64,000 nt of DNA. Source: Armatimonadia bacterium. GTDB lineage: Bacteria > Armatimonadota > Zipacnadia > Zipacnadales > JABUFB01. The position numbers and the translations under genes were made by a program. The stretch covers positions 1-64,000 of the forward strand of contig JBDKVB010000157.1 of the NCBI GenBank assembly GCA_039679385.1, given 5' to 3'. The number at the start of each line of letters is the position of its first letter. Position 1 is the stretch's first letter. This document shows, piece after piece, positions 34,875-44,095 of this stretch. The notes beneath the pieces are model-generated. The model had not been told where the DNA came from, made no database searches, and saw only the letters and a list, made by a program, of their open reading frames with translations.

Positions 34875-37436
34875 CTACTCCGCCCGTGCCTGGAACTCCA
34901 GCACGGTCGCTGAATGGGCCGGGAAGGTGTAGGCCATGGCGTCGCGCAGGCTAAGGCTGCGGCTCTGCAGACGGACCCGGTCCGGCGCTTCCGGCGTGTT
35001 GGCGGCCTCCGGGGTCTGGCCGTTGAGCGTGATGACCTTGACCGAGTCCGTGGACGCAAATCCGGACAGGTTCAGCGTGGCGCGAACGTCGTCTCCCGGC
35101 AGCCGGTTCAGTACAGCTATATAGAGCGTCTTGCGGTCGGCGGAGAGGCTTGCCACAGCGTCCAGGGCCGTCAGATTGGCAGAGCCCGCGAAGCTGTAGG
35201 TCGGAGCTTCGACCGCCACGGGAACGCCAAGGGTGCCGGAGTGATTGGTGTACAGGTCAAAGGCCTGGTGAGTCGGCGTGCGAACCGTGGCCGTCGGCGT
35301 CACCTGCGTCGCGCCGAGCACATTGATCAGGAGCGCCAGGTTTGCCATGGGAACCTTCGGCCCCAGGCGGTTGAGAGCGTTGAACACGCCGCAGGCGTAC
35401 AGGCCGTCTCGGAGCGAGTAGGGAGCCCCGCCGTGGGTGATGTTCCACTCGTCAAAGGCGATGGGCAGGTCCTTGCCCGAAGCGTCCCGGGCGATCTGGA
35501 AGGTGTCGGCCAGCATCCGCTCAATGGACACCGGGGTTGCGAGGGCCAGGGAGTAGGCCAGGACCGTGTCGGTGGCTGCCGGTATGTCGGCATAGTGATG
35601 GACGGAGAGCCAGTCATAGGTCTGCGCGGCGATCCGGCAGGCCTCGCGGTTCCAGCCGTTGTAGGCTTCGGTCTGAACGCCGTCGCCGATGAGCTTGATG
35701 GACGGGTCGACGCCACGCATGGCTCGGGCGAACTCCACGGACTTGATGCCGTAGTTCGTCGCGGTCAGGTGCCCGTGCTGCCAGTCGCCCCACATCTCGT
35801 TTCCGACGCCCCAGATGGTGATCCCGTAGGGCTGCGGGTGACCGTTGGCGGCTCGAACCTTGCCCCAGCCGGACTGCGCGGAGCCGTTGCAGTACTCGAC
35901 CCAGGCGGCCGCCTCCGTGGCCTGCCCCTCGCCGCAGTTGACGCAGATGTAGGGCTCGGTGTCCACGAGTTGGCACAGGCGCAGGAACTCGTCTGTGCCC
36001 ATGTCGTTCCACTCCCACTGGTTCCAGGCACGGTTCCAGCGTGGTGGTCGTCGGTCACGCTCGCCGAGGCCGTCGCGCCAGTCATACTGCGAGACGAAGT
36101 TGCCGCCTGGCCAGCGCAGGACAGGTGGCTTGATCTCGCGGATCGCCTGGAGGACATCGGCCCGGAAGCCATCGACATTGTCCGCCGGCATCAGCGACAC
36201 CGCACCCAGCCAGAGCTTGCCTGCGCCTTCGCCGGTGATCGCAAAGCTCGCCTCAGTCTCCCCCGGCAGCGGCGCAAGGGTTACCTCCGAGACCGTCCAC
36301 TTGGGCTCGATAGTGATCGACTGCAGGGGAGAGAGCGGCTTGCCGTCGCTCAAGAAGCCAAGGCTGACGGGCTTGGTCAGACCCTCCTGGCGGGCAACGA
36401 GTCTGACCTTGTACGCGACGCCGCCGCGCAGCTTCAGCTTGGGCTGGAGGATGCCGAACTTGCTGTCCGCCGCGGTCGCTGTGATGCGCTGCGACTGGCT
36501 CGGGCAGTAGTACTCGACGTTGTCGCGGGAGTAGCTGACGCCCGGTGAGGCCGCGAAGGGCTGCCAGCCCTCGACGACACCTTCGGCGCCGACCTTGCCG
36601 GTGAACTTACGGTTGGTGAGGACCTCGGCCCACAGGCCGCCGTCGATGCAGCGTCCCAGGTGCTCGATGAAGTGACCATGGCGCATGGGGTCAAGCGGCC
36701 AGGTCGGCTTCGAGCAGTCAACCCGCACAGTGGCCGTCGGAGTGGGCGACTGAACCGCGGGCCTGCTCTCGACCTTGAGGTAGTCCAGGTCGGCAACCAC
36801 GGCCGGGCCGTCGCCAAAGGTCTTGCCCATGAAGCCGACGTACCGCGCCGGCCAAGCCGACTCCCAGGAGCCGAGAGATACCCAGGGAGCCTGGTCGCTG
36901 CGTCGCAGGCTCATGGCGTAGCTGCGGCCCGTCTTGGTGATGCGCAGGAATACGTCACGGGCGTCGCCCTTGTCCACAAGGAATCTGGGCTGCCCGGTGG
37001 GCTCGCACCAGATCTCCGGCTTGTCCTTCGGGTTGCCCAGGGCCGGCGCGTAGAAGGGTCCCCAGGCCAGGACGAAGCGACGCGAGAAGCCAACGATCAG
37101 CCCGAGGTGGAAGTTGCTGTCCGGCCCGTGCGAGACGACGCGAAGGTGCGTCTCGACGGTGAAGTCCCCCTGCGGGGCTGCGGTGAGAAGCAGCGGCGCT
37201 TTGTCGGCCTCCCGGGCGTTCCAGTGATTGAAGCCGTCCTTGGACTGTGGCAGCGTGATGCGCAGACTGCCGGGTGAGTCCTTCAGGGAGTACGTCGGAC
37301 CGGCCTTCGGGACAAACCACTCCCAGCGCGGGTTCAACGTGGGCCCGTCGAAACCGTCGTCGAAGTCAGCCTGGCACCATGCCGGACTGGTTAGGAGAGT
37401 CATGAGTAGCACCATCCGGGTGATCGTCGCTTTCAT
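34875..37436 (-). CDS. Exported GH51 alpha-L-arabinofuranosidase
   Basis: An 853-residue secreted enzyme. Residues 1-21 are a signal peptide (MVLLMTLLTSPAWCQA). Residues 22-220 form a jelly-roll domain like DUF1349 or the beta-xylosidase C-terminal domain. The GH51 barrel follows, with MRHGHFIEHLGRCIDGG, VLRWPGGNFVSQYDWRDG, the acid/base Glu in GVGNEMWG and the nucleophile Glu in IAFDEWNI, and then a beta-sandwich. It releases arabinose from arabinoxylan or arabinan. The ATG at 37436 has AGGAGG six bases upstream. RING-type gene D ends 23 bases before it and gene C follows, so it lies inside that run. Confidence 0.92.
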   Translation of the reverse strand: MKATITRMVLLMTLLTSPAWCQADFDDGFDGPTLNPRWEWFVPKAGPTYSLKDSPGSLRITLPQSKDGFNHWNAREADKAPLLLTAAPQGDFTVETHLRVVSHGPDSNFHLGLIVGFSRRFVLAWGPFYAPALGNPKDKPEIWCEPTGQPRFLVDKGDARDVFLRITKTGRSYAMSLRRSDQAPWVSLGSWESAWPARYVGFMGKTFGDGPAVVADLDYLKVESRPAVQSPTPTATVRVDCSKPTWPLDPMRHGHFIEHLGRCIDGGLWAEVLTNRKFTGKVGAEGVVEGWQPFAASPGVSYSRDNVEYYCPSQSQRITATAADSKFGILQPKLKLRGGVAYKVRLVARQEGLTKPVSLGFLSDGKPLSPLQSITIEPKWTVSEVTLAPLPGETEASFAITGEGAGKLWLGAVSLMPADNVDGFRADVLQAIREIKPPVLRWPGGNFVSQYDWRDGLGERDRRPPRWNRAWNQWEWNDMGTDEFLRLCQLVDTEPYICVNCGEGQATEAAAWVEYCNGSAQSGWGKVRAANGHPQPYGITIWGVGNEMWGDWQHGHLTATNYGIKSVEFARAMRGVDPSIKLIGDGVQTEAYNGWNREACRIAAQTYDWLSVHHYADIPAATDTVLAYSLALATPVSIERMLADTFQIARDASGKDLPIAFDEWNITHGGAPYSLRDGLYACGVFNALNRLGPKVPMANLALLINVLGATQVTPTATVRTPTHQAFDLYTNHSGTLGVPVAVEAPTYSFAGSANLTALDAVASLSADRKTLYIAVLNRLPGDDVRATLNLSGFASTDSVKVITLNGQTPEAANTPEAPDRVRLQSRSLSLRDAMAYTFPAHSATVLEFQARAE

Positions 37437-37459
37437 ATGGGGCCTCCTGAGTCGGACTG

Positions 37460-37975
37460 CTATCGCTGAGGCGCCTGGCGGCAGCCGTAGGTCGTGCAGC
37501 CACCGTTCTCGCGCCAGCAATCAGTATGATGGGGTATCCCGCAGGCAGGGCAGACGAAACGCGGCTCTCCCTCGCGCAGCGGTGACTGACAGTATGGGCA
37601 GACTGGCTGACCGTTGTTCGCGGTGTGCCCCTCGTCGGGCGTGCCGCTCGCGGTCATGACGCTGCGGTCGATAGCCTCGACCTGCGGGTGCTCGCGACGC
37701 CATCGTTTCCTGCGTCGACGGTCCTCAAGCCAGTCGCCAAGAGGAAGGTAGGCGAGGAAGAGCAGGCCGCTGAGGCACACGACCCCCAGGGAGGCAATCA
37801 CAACGGTGCTCCAGTTGACCTGCGCCATCCACTCGAAGAAACTCCGCAGCGCAGCCGCTACGGTGTTCAGGACGACGAGGACCAGCCACAGCGTGAGCAG
37901 GCAGCCGCATCCCGGATTCTGGTTCTGTGTCTCCCCCCGACGGGGAGAGATGAACCTACGCCTTCGTCCCCGCAT
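37460..37975 (-). CDS. Two-pass membrane protein with RING-type zinc domain (D)
   Basis: A 171-residue protein with two membrane segments (about 21-46 and 53-78), a basic cytoplasmic-type linker (RRRRKRWRRE), and a C-terminal zinc domain: CPYCQSPL, FVCPACGIPHHTDCW, RENGGCTTYGC. It is the first gene of the minus-strand run D, GH51, C, B, A. The basic linker by the positive-inside rule suggests that the zinc domain faces the cytoplasm. It is divergent from the esterase gene (38063) across an 87-base gap. Confidence 0.82.
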   Translation of the reverse strand: MRGRRRRFISPRRGETQNQNPGCGCLLTLWLVLVVLNTVAAALRSFFEWMAQVNWSTVVIASLGVVCLSGLLFLAYLPLGDWLEDRRRRKRWRREHPQVEAIDRSVMTASGTPDEGHTANNGQPVCPYCQSPLREGEPRFVCPACGIPHHTDCWRENGGCTTYGCRQAPQR

Positions 37976-38062
37976 GTAAGCTCAGTTCCCCGGCGCGCTC
38001 GACAATCCTGCGAGGAGTGCAGCCGACCGCCGCCGAATAGGGTGCCTCAGGAGGCGATCAAG

Positions 38063-39097
38063 ATGGCCAAGCGTAACTTCTCGATGGTGGAGTACTTCAA
38101 CCGAATTGCGAAAGACTGGGAGCCGCTTCTGACCTTCAAGGGCACAACGGAAGCCGACTTCGAGGAATGGCAGGCGAAGGCCAGTGAGAAGTTCTTCGAG
38201 TTGCTGGGCGACTTCCCGCAGCCGGTGCCGCTCGAGCCGGAGGTGATCTTCAGCATCGAGGACAACGGGCTGATCCGCGAACGCGTCGTGTTCGACTCGG
38301 AGGAGTTCATGTCGGTGCCCTGCACCGTCCTCCGCCCAGTGGATATGCCGGCGGACAAGAGCGGTGCGGCCATCGTCTGCAGCCACGGGCATGGTCCCTA
38401 TGGCAAGGACCCGGTCGCCGGGAACGCCACCACCCCGGACAAGGCCGCCAGTATCGCCCAGCACAAGTACAACTATGGTGAGCTGATGGCCAGGGCCGGC
38501 TACGTGACGCTCAGTCCAGACCTGCGGGTGTTTGGTGAGCGCGGCGATGGCGGCAATCCCTACCCCGGTCGCGACAAGTGCAACGTCCATTTCATCCGCG
38601 GAGCGGTCCTGGGCCTCTACACCCTCACCCTCAACATCTGGGACATCAAGTGCTGCGTCGACTACCTGGAGACGCGGCCCGAGGTGAACCCGGAGCGCAT
38701 CGGGATGATGGGACTGTCGCAGGGCGGGACGATGACCACCTTCGCGACGGCGGCCGAACCGCGTCTGCAGTGCGCCGACATCATCGGATACCTGAACCCC
38801 TGGGAGCGCTTCGGGATCAACCGTGCGAACTTCTGCGGCTCGCAGATCGTGCCGGAGATCTTCCGGTACTTCGACACCCACGACATCGCCGGTCTGATCG
38901 CACCGCGTCCGCTGTTGGTCGAGATGGGCGTGCATGACACCTGCTTCTACATAGAAGACCAACTGGTTAGCTACGAGCGCCTGCGCAAGATCTACGAAGC
39001 CGCCGGTGTGGGAGAGGACCTCTGGGCCGACATGCACCCCGGCGAGCATGGCTTCGCCGCCAACAAGGCCTACGAGTTCTTTGGGAAGTACCTGTGA
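38063..39097 (+). CDS. Alpha/beta hydrolase, acetyl xylan esterase / dienelactone hydrolase-like
   Basis: A 344-residue alpha/beta hydrolase. The nucleophile elbow is GLSQGG (Ser near residue 219), the likely catalytic Asp is in MGVHDTCFY and the His in HPGEHGF near the C-terminus. No signal peptide is seen. Related proteins deacetylate or de-esterify plant polysaccharide fragments; the divergent GH51 gene supports that. The ATG at 38063 follows AGGAGG by nine bases. Its last 198 bases (38900-39097) are copied at 39655-39852. Confidence 0.83.
   Translation: MAKRNFSMVEYFNRIAKDWEPLLTFKGTTEADFEEWQAKASEKFFELLGDFPQPVPLEPEVIFSIEDNGLIRERVVFDSEEFMSVPCTVLRPVDMPADKSGAAIVCSHGHGPYGKDPVAGNATTPDKAASIAQHKYNYGELMARAGYVTLSPDLRVFGERGDGGNPYPGRDKCNVHFIRGAVLGLYTLTLNIWDIKCCVDYLETRPEVNPERIGMMGLSQGGTMTTFATAAEPRLQCADIIGYLNPWERFGINRANFCGSQIVPEIFRYFDTHDIAGLIAPRPLLVEMGVHDTCFYIEDQLVSYERLRKIYEAAGVGEDLWADMHPGEHGFAANKAYEFFGKYL
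38900..39097 (+). repeat. Source copy of 198-base duplicated segment
   Basis: The final 198 bases of the esterase gene, including its stop, recur at 39655-39852 in the same orientation. My hand alignment gives about 19 mismatches and no gaps (about 90 percent identity). Confidence 0.88.
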
Positions 39098-39221
39098 GGC
39101 CCCTTTGAGTCGAGCCTTGCAGATGGTGTGCCGGATGCATCTGAGCGGGAGGGACAGTACAGAGCCGTTCATACGCCGTCAACTGTAATCAGGACGTGGT
39201 TACGCCGAAGGAGGAAGAGCG

Positions 39222-39650
39222 ATGGTCAGGGAAGCCACCTTGCCTCGCGCGTGGTTGGTGCCCTTCCTGGTTTTTGTTGTCGTCAGCCTCGGCGAGAGCG
39301 TCGTCTGCTCGGTCAATGCGAAGGCCATGGATTACCTCCGGTCGCCGGTCAGGCTGGTCTACGGGCTATTGGTCCTTGCTGCACTCGTCTGGCTGGTGGC
39401 CATCTCGGCCCAGGACGCTACTCCCAAGAGAGCCTTCTGGTACGGTCTTGCCACAGGCACTATGGGTGTGGCGGCGATGTTGGTCGTCGATGTGCCCTAT
39501 GCCAACAGTATCTACCACGCTGCTCACGCTACTCCTGTCTGGGGATTCTCTGCACTCGCACGGCTGTCTTTGGGGGCCGTGGCCGCGGGGCTGGTGTTGG
39601 GGGGCCTGGTGGCCGCCGCCGTGCGACTGGTGCAGGGGAGGCAGGGATAG
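39222..39650 (+). CDS. Small four-pass membrane protein, unknown
   Basis: A 142-residue protein with about four hydrophobic segments (residues 10-30, 43-62, 73-92 and 110-133). I do not recognise the family. A strong GAAGGAGGAAGAG precedes the ATG. It lies between the esterase gene and the duplicated esterase tail, as if it had been inserted or carried in with the duplication. Base composition is like its neighbours. Confidence 0.7.
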   Translation: MVREATLPRAWLVPFLVFVVVSLGESVVCSVNAKAMDYLRSPVRLVYGLLVLAALVWLVAISAQDATPKRAFWYGLATGTMGVAAMLVVDVPYANSIYHAAHATPVWGFSALARLSLGAVAAGLVLGGLVAAAVRLVQGRQG

Positions 39651-39654
39651 ACCT

Positions 39655-39852
39655 GCACTGCGTCCACTGCTGGTCGAGATGGGCGTGCACAGCACCTGCT
39701 TCTACATAGAGGACCAATTGGTCAGCTACGAGCGCCTGCGCAAGATCTACGAAGCCGCCGGTGTAGGTGAGGACCTCTGGGCCGACATAGACCCCGGCGA
39801 GCACGGCTCCGCCGCCAACAAGGCCTACGAGTTCTTCGGGAAGTATCTGTAG
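39655..39852 (+). pseudogene. Duplicated C-terminal fragment of the esterase
   Basis: This fragment encodes the last 65 residues of the esterase at 38063-39097 without a start of its own. It begins five bases after the stop of the small membrane protein. The predicted catalytic Asp (MGVHD) is Ser here (MGVHS), HPGEHGF has become DPGEHGS, and the stop has changed from TGA to TAG. The frame is intact with no indel, which suggests a fairly recent copy or one still read as part of another product. Confidence 0.82.
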
Positions 39853-39999
39853 ACGCGGAACACAAGGCCCGAAGGGCAACCAGGATAGCCCTTCCGCGGG
39901 CCCGGGGCACAGACCCGGACCCCATCCCTGGGCGGTGCCTGGCCGTGCTGTGGCGCCTACGGGGTGACAGGGCGAAGCCTGCCAGGAGGCGGAGCGAAG

Positions 40000-40851
40000 A
40001 TGGCGATTCCCGCCCTCGACGATCTGCGATTGCCCGCTCATTTCGAGCTTCGTTCGGCCAAGCGAGACAACACAGGAGAGACAAACGAGGTCTTCTCCTG
40101 CCGTGTCCGCTGGCAAGGCCGTGAGATCAGTTGCCATCTGAAGGTTGCGCGCCAGGAGGGCGACTGCCTTGGCAACGAGGCGGCCGTCCTGAGGCAGCTA
40201 GAGACCTCCCCGATTCCCGTTCCCGCAGTCATCTGGTATCACGAGGGCCCGCCGGCTCTGCTGATCGTCGAAACCATACCTGGTCACATCATCTGGGATT
40301 ACATTGACCCGCGCCGGCCGCACTGCGATACGCATCACCTGGCAGGCTACCTCCGTTCCTACGGCCAGTGTCTGGCTCAGATACACGAGCTGCCCCTCGC
40401 CTGGCCCGACCAGAAGCGGAGACGCCTGGAGAGCCTCGCTGATGAGCAGGACGTGAGTGACCCAGCCTCTGACGAACTGGTGGCGTGGCTCGGCCAGAAT
40501 GCACCCCGGCGGCGCGAGGAGGTCTTCGTGCACGGCGACTTCAACACCGCCAGCGTCCTCTTCAGAGGTGGCAGGCTGACCGGCGTGATCGACTGGGAGT
40601 TCGCGGGACGCGGCTGGCGTGAGTATGATCTGGCGTGGACCCTTCGGGCCCGCACGACCTTTCTCAATACACCAGCGGAGCACGAGGCAATAATCGAGGG
40701 CTACTGCGGCGCCTCGCACTACGACCCCGTCGCCCTGCGGTGGTGTGAAGTACTCAACTACCTGCACTTTGCGCACTGGTGCCGCGAGAGTGAGCCAGAC
40801 TACACAGCCTTCGCCCTAGCCAGGGCCGGGGCCACGGCCGCCTCGGGATGA
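40000..40851 (+). CDS. APH-family phosphotransferase
   Basis: A 283-residue protein kinase-like phosphotransferase of the aminoglycoside phosphotransferase/choline kinase superfamily. The catalytic loop is FVHGDFNTASVLF (Asp then Asn) and the metal-binding motif is GVIDWEFAG. The N-lobe has the Lys in HLKVAR and the Glu in LGNEAAVL. Substrates of this broad family include sugars, choline, homoserine and antibiotics, and cannot be chosen here. The ATG at 40000 follows AGGAGGCGGAG. It stands alone between the esterase fragment and the histidine kinase. Confidence 0.82.
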   Translation: MAIPALDDLRLPAHFELRSAKRDNTGETNEVFSCRVRWQGREISCHLKVARQEGDCLGNEAAVLRQLETSPIPVPAVIWYHEGPPALLIVETIPGHIIWDYIDPRRPHCDTHHLAGYLRSYGQCLAQIHELPLAWPDQKRRRLESLADEQDVSDPASDELVAWLGQNAPRRREEVFVHGDFNTASVLFRGGRLTGVIDWEFAGRGWREYDLAWTLRARTTFLNTPAEHEAIIEGYCGASHYDPVALRWCEVLNYLHFAHWCRESEPDYTAFALARAGATAASG

Positions 40852-41036
40852 CGGGAGCCACTGCAGCGCATCTACCGGGCGGCTGGGGCTGAGGAACATG
40901 ATCGCAGGGGTCGAGTGCATGGCACCGGCCCCTGGGTGATTCTTGGCGTCGTGGGAGGAGTGGTTCCAGAGCATAACTACAGGTTCAGTCTACAATACAC
41001 CCATGAAAGGTGCGGCAAGCTTCGTTGTTTTGGATC

Positions 41037-41065
41037 TTGTATTCTGAATATGGATTCACTATGAT
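41037..41065 (+). promoter_or_regulatory. Candidate sigma-70 type promoter for the histidine kinase
   Basis: TTGTAT and TATGAT are separated by 17 bases, in an AT-rich patch 69 bases before the kinase start. The surrounding gap (40852-41133, 282 bases) shows no other gene. Confidence 0.5.
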
Positions 41066-41133
41066 AGACGCGCGCGGTGAGCCAGGACCTTGTCCGCACA
41101 GCGAGGCGCACTCTCGGGGAGGGGCGCAGCTCC

Positions 41134-42771
41134 ATGGACGATCCACGCCGCAGCTTCGAGTTCCGCCTCCTGGATCAGGCAGACAAGATCCGCATCATCA
41201 TCGTGGGCTTCTTCCTCGTGGTGCTGTACACCGCACCGCCAGAGCAGGGCATCCGCACCAGCCTTGCGGCAAGTGTGATGGCCTTCGCGGCCATCTATGC
41301 CCTCTTCGCCAGGTTTGTGGTGAACTGGCAGTCGATCCGCCGCGAGGGGCAAGTTCACCTGATGGCCGGCTTCCTGGTCATCGCCGATGTTCTGTTTATG
41401 AGTGTCTTCCTCTGGGCGATGGACGGCGCCTTCACCTCGATGTCCGTCCTCCTGCTCACTGATGTCGTATTCGCGGCGGCCTTCTTCAGCGGCATTGAAC
41501 TGGTGGCCGTGGTCGGGATCGTCTGCAATGCCTATGTTGTGCTGGTGGCCTCGAGGCCGGGCCCGGACCTGATATGGTCCATGATGGCGGGCGTCGGGGC
41601 GATCGTGGTCGTGGCCTGGCTGGCCTACGCGCTGTCCGAGGTTGCTCGACGTGAGCAGGCTACCTCCGACCGGATCGTTAAGTACCTTACCGAGGGCGTC
41701 GTCCTGGTGAGCGACCAGGGCGTGATCTCGGTGGTGAACCCCCGCATCGAGCAGATGCTTGGTGTGCGCTCGCAGGATCTGGTCGGCGCCAGCGTGCATG
41801 ACCCGGCCAACGCCGAACGGCTGGCCCCGATTGCGGAGCTGCTGGTCGACCTGCCCGGTCCGGGCCAGACCCATCGCGAGACCAAGGCGCGGGAGGTCCG
41901 CCTGGAACAGCCGCAGCCCCTGGTGATCCAGTGTGTGACGGTCCCGTGCATGACGGAGACAGGCAAGCTGGCTGCCTCCGTGGTGGTATGCAAGGATATC
42001 ACCGACATGGTGCACACGGTTCGGGCACAGGAAGAGGGGCTGGCACTGCTGTCCCACGAGCTCCGGGGCCGCGTCCATGGGTTGCGCGCGAGTGCCGAGG
42101 TACTGTCGCGGATGGTCGACGTGCTCACACCCGAGATGCGCCATGAGATGATCGGGATCCTGGAGAGCGAGACCCGTCGGCTCACGCGCCTGATCGGTCG
42201 CCTCCTGGACGCCTCCTCGATTGAGGACGGGTCGGAGGAGTTCAGTCTTGACTTGGTGGCGGTGGGGCAGATCGCGCGGGACGTGTGCCGCTCGCTGGAG
42301 CGGACTGCGCAGGAGCAGGGGATCGTGCTGACCTGCGAAGTGGCGCCGGAGGTCCCGGTCGTACAGGGCGATACCACGCGGCTGGATCAGGTGCTGCAGA
42401 ATCTCGCGGAGAACGCTCTGCGCTTCACTCCCGCCGGCGGACAGGTGACCGTGGCTGTTGCGCCTGCCGAGGAGGGAGTGCGGGTTTCGGTAGTGGACAC
42501 AGGCTGCGGCATTCCCGCCGACCGTGTGGAGGTCATCTTCGAGAAGTTCGTGCATGAAGACGAAGGCAAGCGCGGAGAGGTCGGCGGTGGCCTGGGCCTG
42601 GGCCTGCACATCTGTCGCGAGATCGTGCGGCGGCATGGCGGCCAGATCGGCGTACACAGCGAAGTGGGCAAAGGCTCCGAGTTCTTCTTCACCCTTCCGG
42701 CCGCCGAGACGCACCGAGCCCTTGGGGCCGAACCAGCGGTGACGATTGCCGAGCCCGCGGGAGAGGACTAA
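41134..42771 (+). CDS. Membrane-bound PAS histidine kinase
   Basis: A 545-residue sensor kinase. About six membrane segments fill residues 15-175, followed by a PAS domain (about 190-295). The H-box is LLSHELRGRVHGL, the N-box NLAENALRF, then the G1 box VVDTGCGIP, FEKF and GGGLGLGLHI. It has no response regulator beside it, so it is an orphan kinase. The ATG at 41134 follows GGGGAGGGG; a GTG at 41077 would add 19 residues with no ribosome site. The signal is unknown; a six-helix input suggests membrane or redox sensing. Confidence 0.9.
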   Translation: MDDPRRSFEFRLLDQADKIRIIIVGFFLVVLYTAPPEQGIRTSLAASVMAFAAIYALFARFVVNWQSIRREGQVHLMAGFLVIADVLFMSVFLWAMDGAFTSMSVLLLTDVVFAAAFFSGIELVAVVGIVCNAYVVLVASRPGPDLIWSMMAGVGAIVVVAWLAYALSEVARREQATSDRIVKYLTEGVVLVSDQGVISVVNPRIEQMLGVRSQDLVGASVHDPANAERLAPIAELLVDLPGPGQTHRETKAREVRLEQPQPLVIQCVTVPCMTETGKLAASVVVCKDITDMVHTVRAQEEGLALLSHELRGRVHGLRASAEVLSRMVDVLTPEMRHEMIGILESETRRLTRLIGRLLDASSIEDGSEEFSLDLVAVGQIARDVCRSLERTAQEQGIVLTCEVAPEVPVVQGDTTRLDQVLQNLAENALRFTPAGGQVTVAVAPAEEGVRVSVVDTGCGIPADRVEVIFEKFVHEDEGKRGEVGGGLGLGLHICREIVRRHGGQIGVHSEVGKGSEFFFTLPAAETHRALGAEPAVTIAEPAGED

Positions 42772-42830
42772 GGCACAGCACTCCTCACGGCCATCACAGA
42801 TACGGGCGCAGAAGCAGAAGAAGCAAAGAG

Positions 42831-42881
42831 AAGGCCCGGCCTCTCTCTCGCAACCGTACAGCGGGAGGAGGACCGGGCCTT
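42831..42881. terminator. Terminator hairpin between the kinase and pta
   Basis: The outer arms AAGGCCCGG and CCGGGCCTT and inner pairing of CTCTCTCGC with GCGGGAGGAG form a long imperfect stem between convergent genes. Confidence 0.65.
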
Positions 42882-42907
42882 GTGGGTTCTAGGGTCGGGA
42901 ACCTCGG

Positions 42908-43912
42908 CTAGACGCCCTCACCGGCGCGAAGGGCGGCAATGGCGATGACATTCACGATCTCGTCGGAGCTGGCGCCGCGAGACAGGTCAAGGCCCGGCTT
43001 CGCAAGGCCCTGAACGAGCGGACCGTAGGCCTCGCCACCGGTCAGACGCTGGACGAGCTTGTAGGCGATGTTGCCCGCGTCGAGGTCGGGGAAGATCAGG
43101 GTGTTGGCCGTGCCCTTGAGGCGGTCGTTCGGAGCCTTTTGAGCGGCGACTTCGGGCACCAGCGCGGCGTCGGCCTGGAGTTCGCCCTCGATGAGCAGGT
43201 CCGGGCGCTTGGTCTGGGCGATCCGGGTGGCCTCGACGACCTTGTCGACGTCGGGGTGCGCGGCGCTGCCCTTGGTGGAGAAGGAGAGCATGGCGACGCG
43301 CGGCTCGGCCTCGAAGTAGAGCTTGCAGCTCTCGGCGCTGCTGATGGCGATGTCGGCCAGTTGCTCGGCGGTCGGCTGCGGGACGACGCCGGGATCGCCG
43401 AAGACGAACATGCCGTCGACGCCCATGTGGCGCTGCGGCGTGGTCATGATGAAGCAACTCGAAACGGTCTTGCAGCCGGGCTTGGTACCCACGATGCGCA
43501 GCAGAGGGCGCAGGACATCGGCGGTGGAGTGGATGCGACCGGCGACGCTGGCATCAGCCTTGCCAAGGCGCAGAAGCGCGGAGGCACAGAACAGCGGGTC
43601 GGCGACTCCCTCATAGGCCTCTTCCTCGGTCAGGCCCTTGGCCTTGCGAGCCTCGTAGTAGGCCTCGGCACACTCCTGCCGGACGGCGGTATCCTCCGGG
43701 TCGATGATCTCCACGGCGGAGAGGTCCAGGTCGAGAGCCTTGGAGCGCGTCTGGACGTACTTGGGCGAGCCGACGAGGACTATCTCAGCGAGCTTAGCGG
43801 CACTGGCGCGAGCCGCGGCCTGGAGAGTGCGATCGCACTCGACCTCAGGCAGGGCGACACGCTTGTGGAAGTTCGCGGCACGTTCGCGGATCGAGGTGAT
43901 GACGTTTTGCAC
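42908..43912 (-). CDS. pta: Phosphate acetyltransferase
   Basis: A 334-residue single-domain phosphotransacetylase that interconverts acetyl-CoA and acetyl phosphate. The conserved VALPEVE start, the LVGSPKYVQ strand, STADVLRPLLRIVGTKPG and LIFPDLDAGNIAYKLVQRL are characteristic, as is YGPLVQGLAKP near the end. Length matches the short Pta form without the DRTGG domain. Translation starts at GTG with AAAGGA upstream. Acetate kinase is not in the window. The related phosphate butyryltransferase family is less likely given these motifs. Confidence 0.92.
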   Translation of the reverse strand: MQNVITSIRERAANFHKRVALPEVECDRTLQAAARASAAKLAEIVLVGSPKYVQTRSKALDLDLSAVEIIDPEDTAVRQECAEAYYEARKAKGLTEEEAYEGVADPLFCASALLRLGKADASVAGRIHSTADVLRPLLRIVGTKPGCKTVSSCFIMTTPQRHMGVDGMFVFGDPGVVPQPTAEQLADIAISSAESCKLYFEAEPRVAMLSFSTKGSAAHPDVDKVVEATRIAQTKRPDLLIEGELQADAALVPEVAAQKAPNDRLKGTANTLIFPDLDAGNIAYKLVQRLTGGEAYGPLVQGLAKPGLDLSRGASSDEIVNVIAIAALRAGEGV

Positions 43913-44095
43913 GACCTATCGTTCCTTTACCGGTGGATTCTCGGTGCGCACACAGGTCGTACATGGGAAGGCCTGGCGCACAACAACCGGGAGCCGCCCT
44001 CGGCAACTCCCGGTGTCGTTCTCAATATGCTGCATGTTAGCATGATTCGCGGGCTGCGCCAAGGCCGGGGTTGCACTGAGCCGGGGCTGGTGAGC

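Noticed and set aside
34914-36548. Long plus-strand frame opposite the GH51 gene
   Set aside because: No recognisable motifs; GH51 catalytic motifs are intact on the minus strand.
33036-37975. RING-type proteins as ubiquitin-like ligases
   Set aside because: No E1, E2 or ubiquitin-like gene is in the window, and RING-type folds are often only binding modules.
39196-39852. Single frame joining sequence upstream of the membrane protein with the duplicated esterase tail
   Set aside because: The first part is out of frame with a well-supported membrane protein gene; only the tail has similarity, so it is treated as a fragment.
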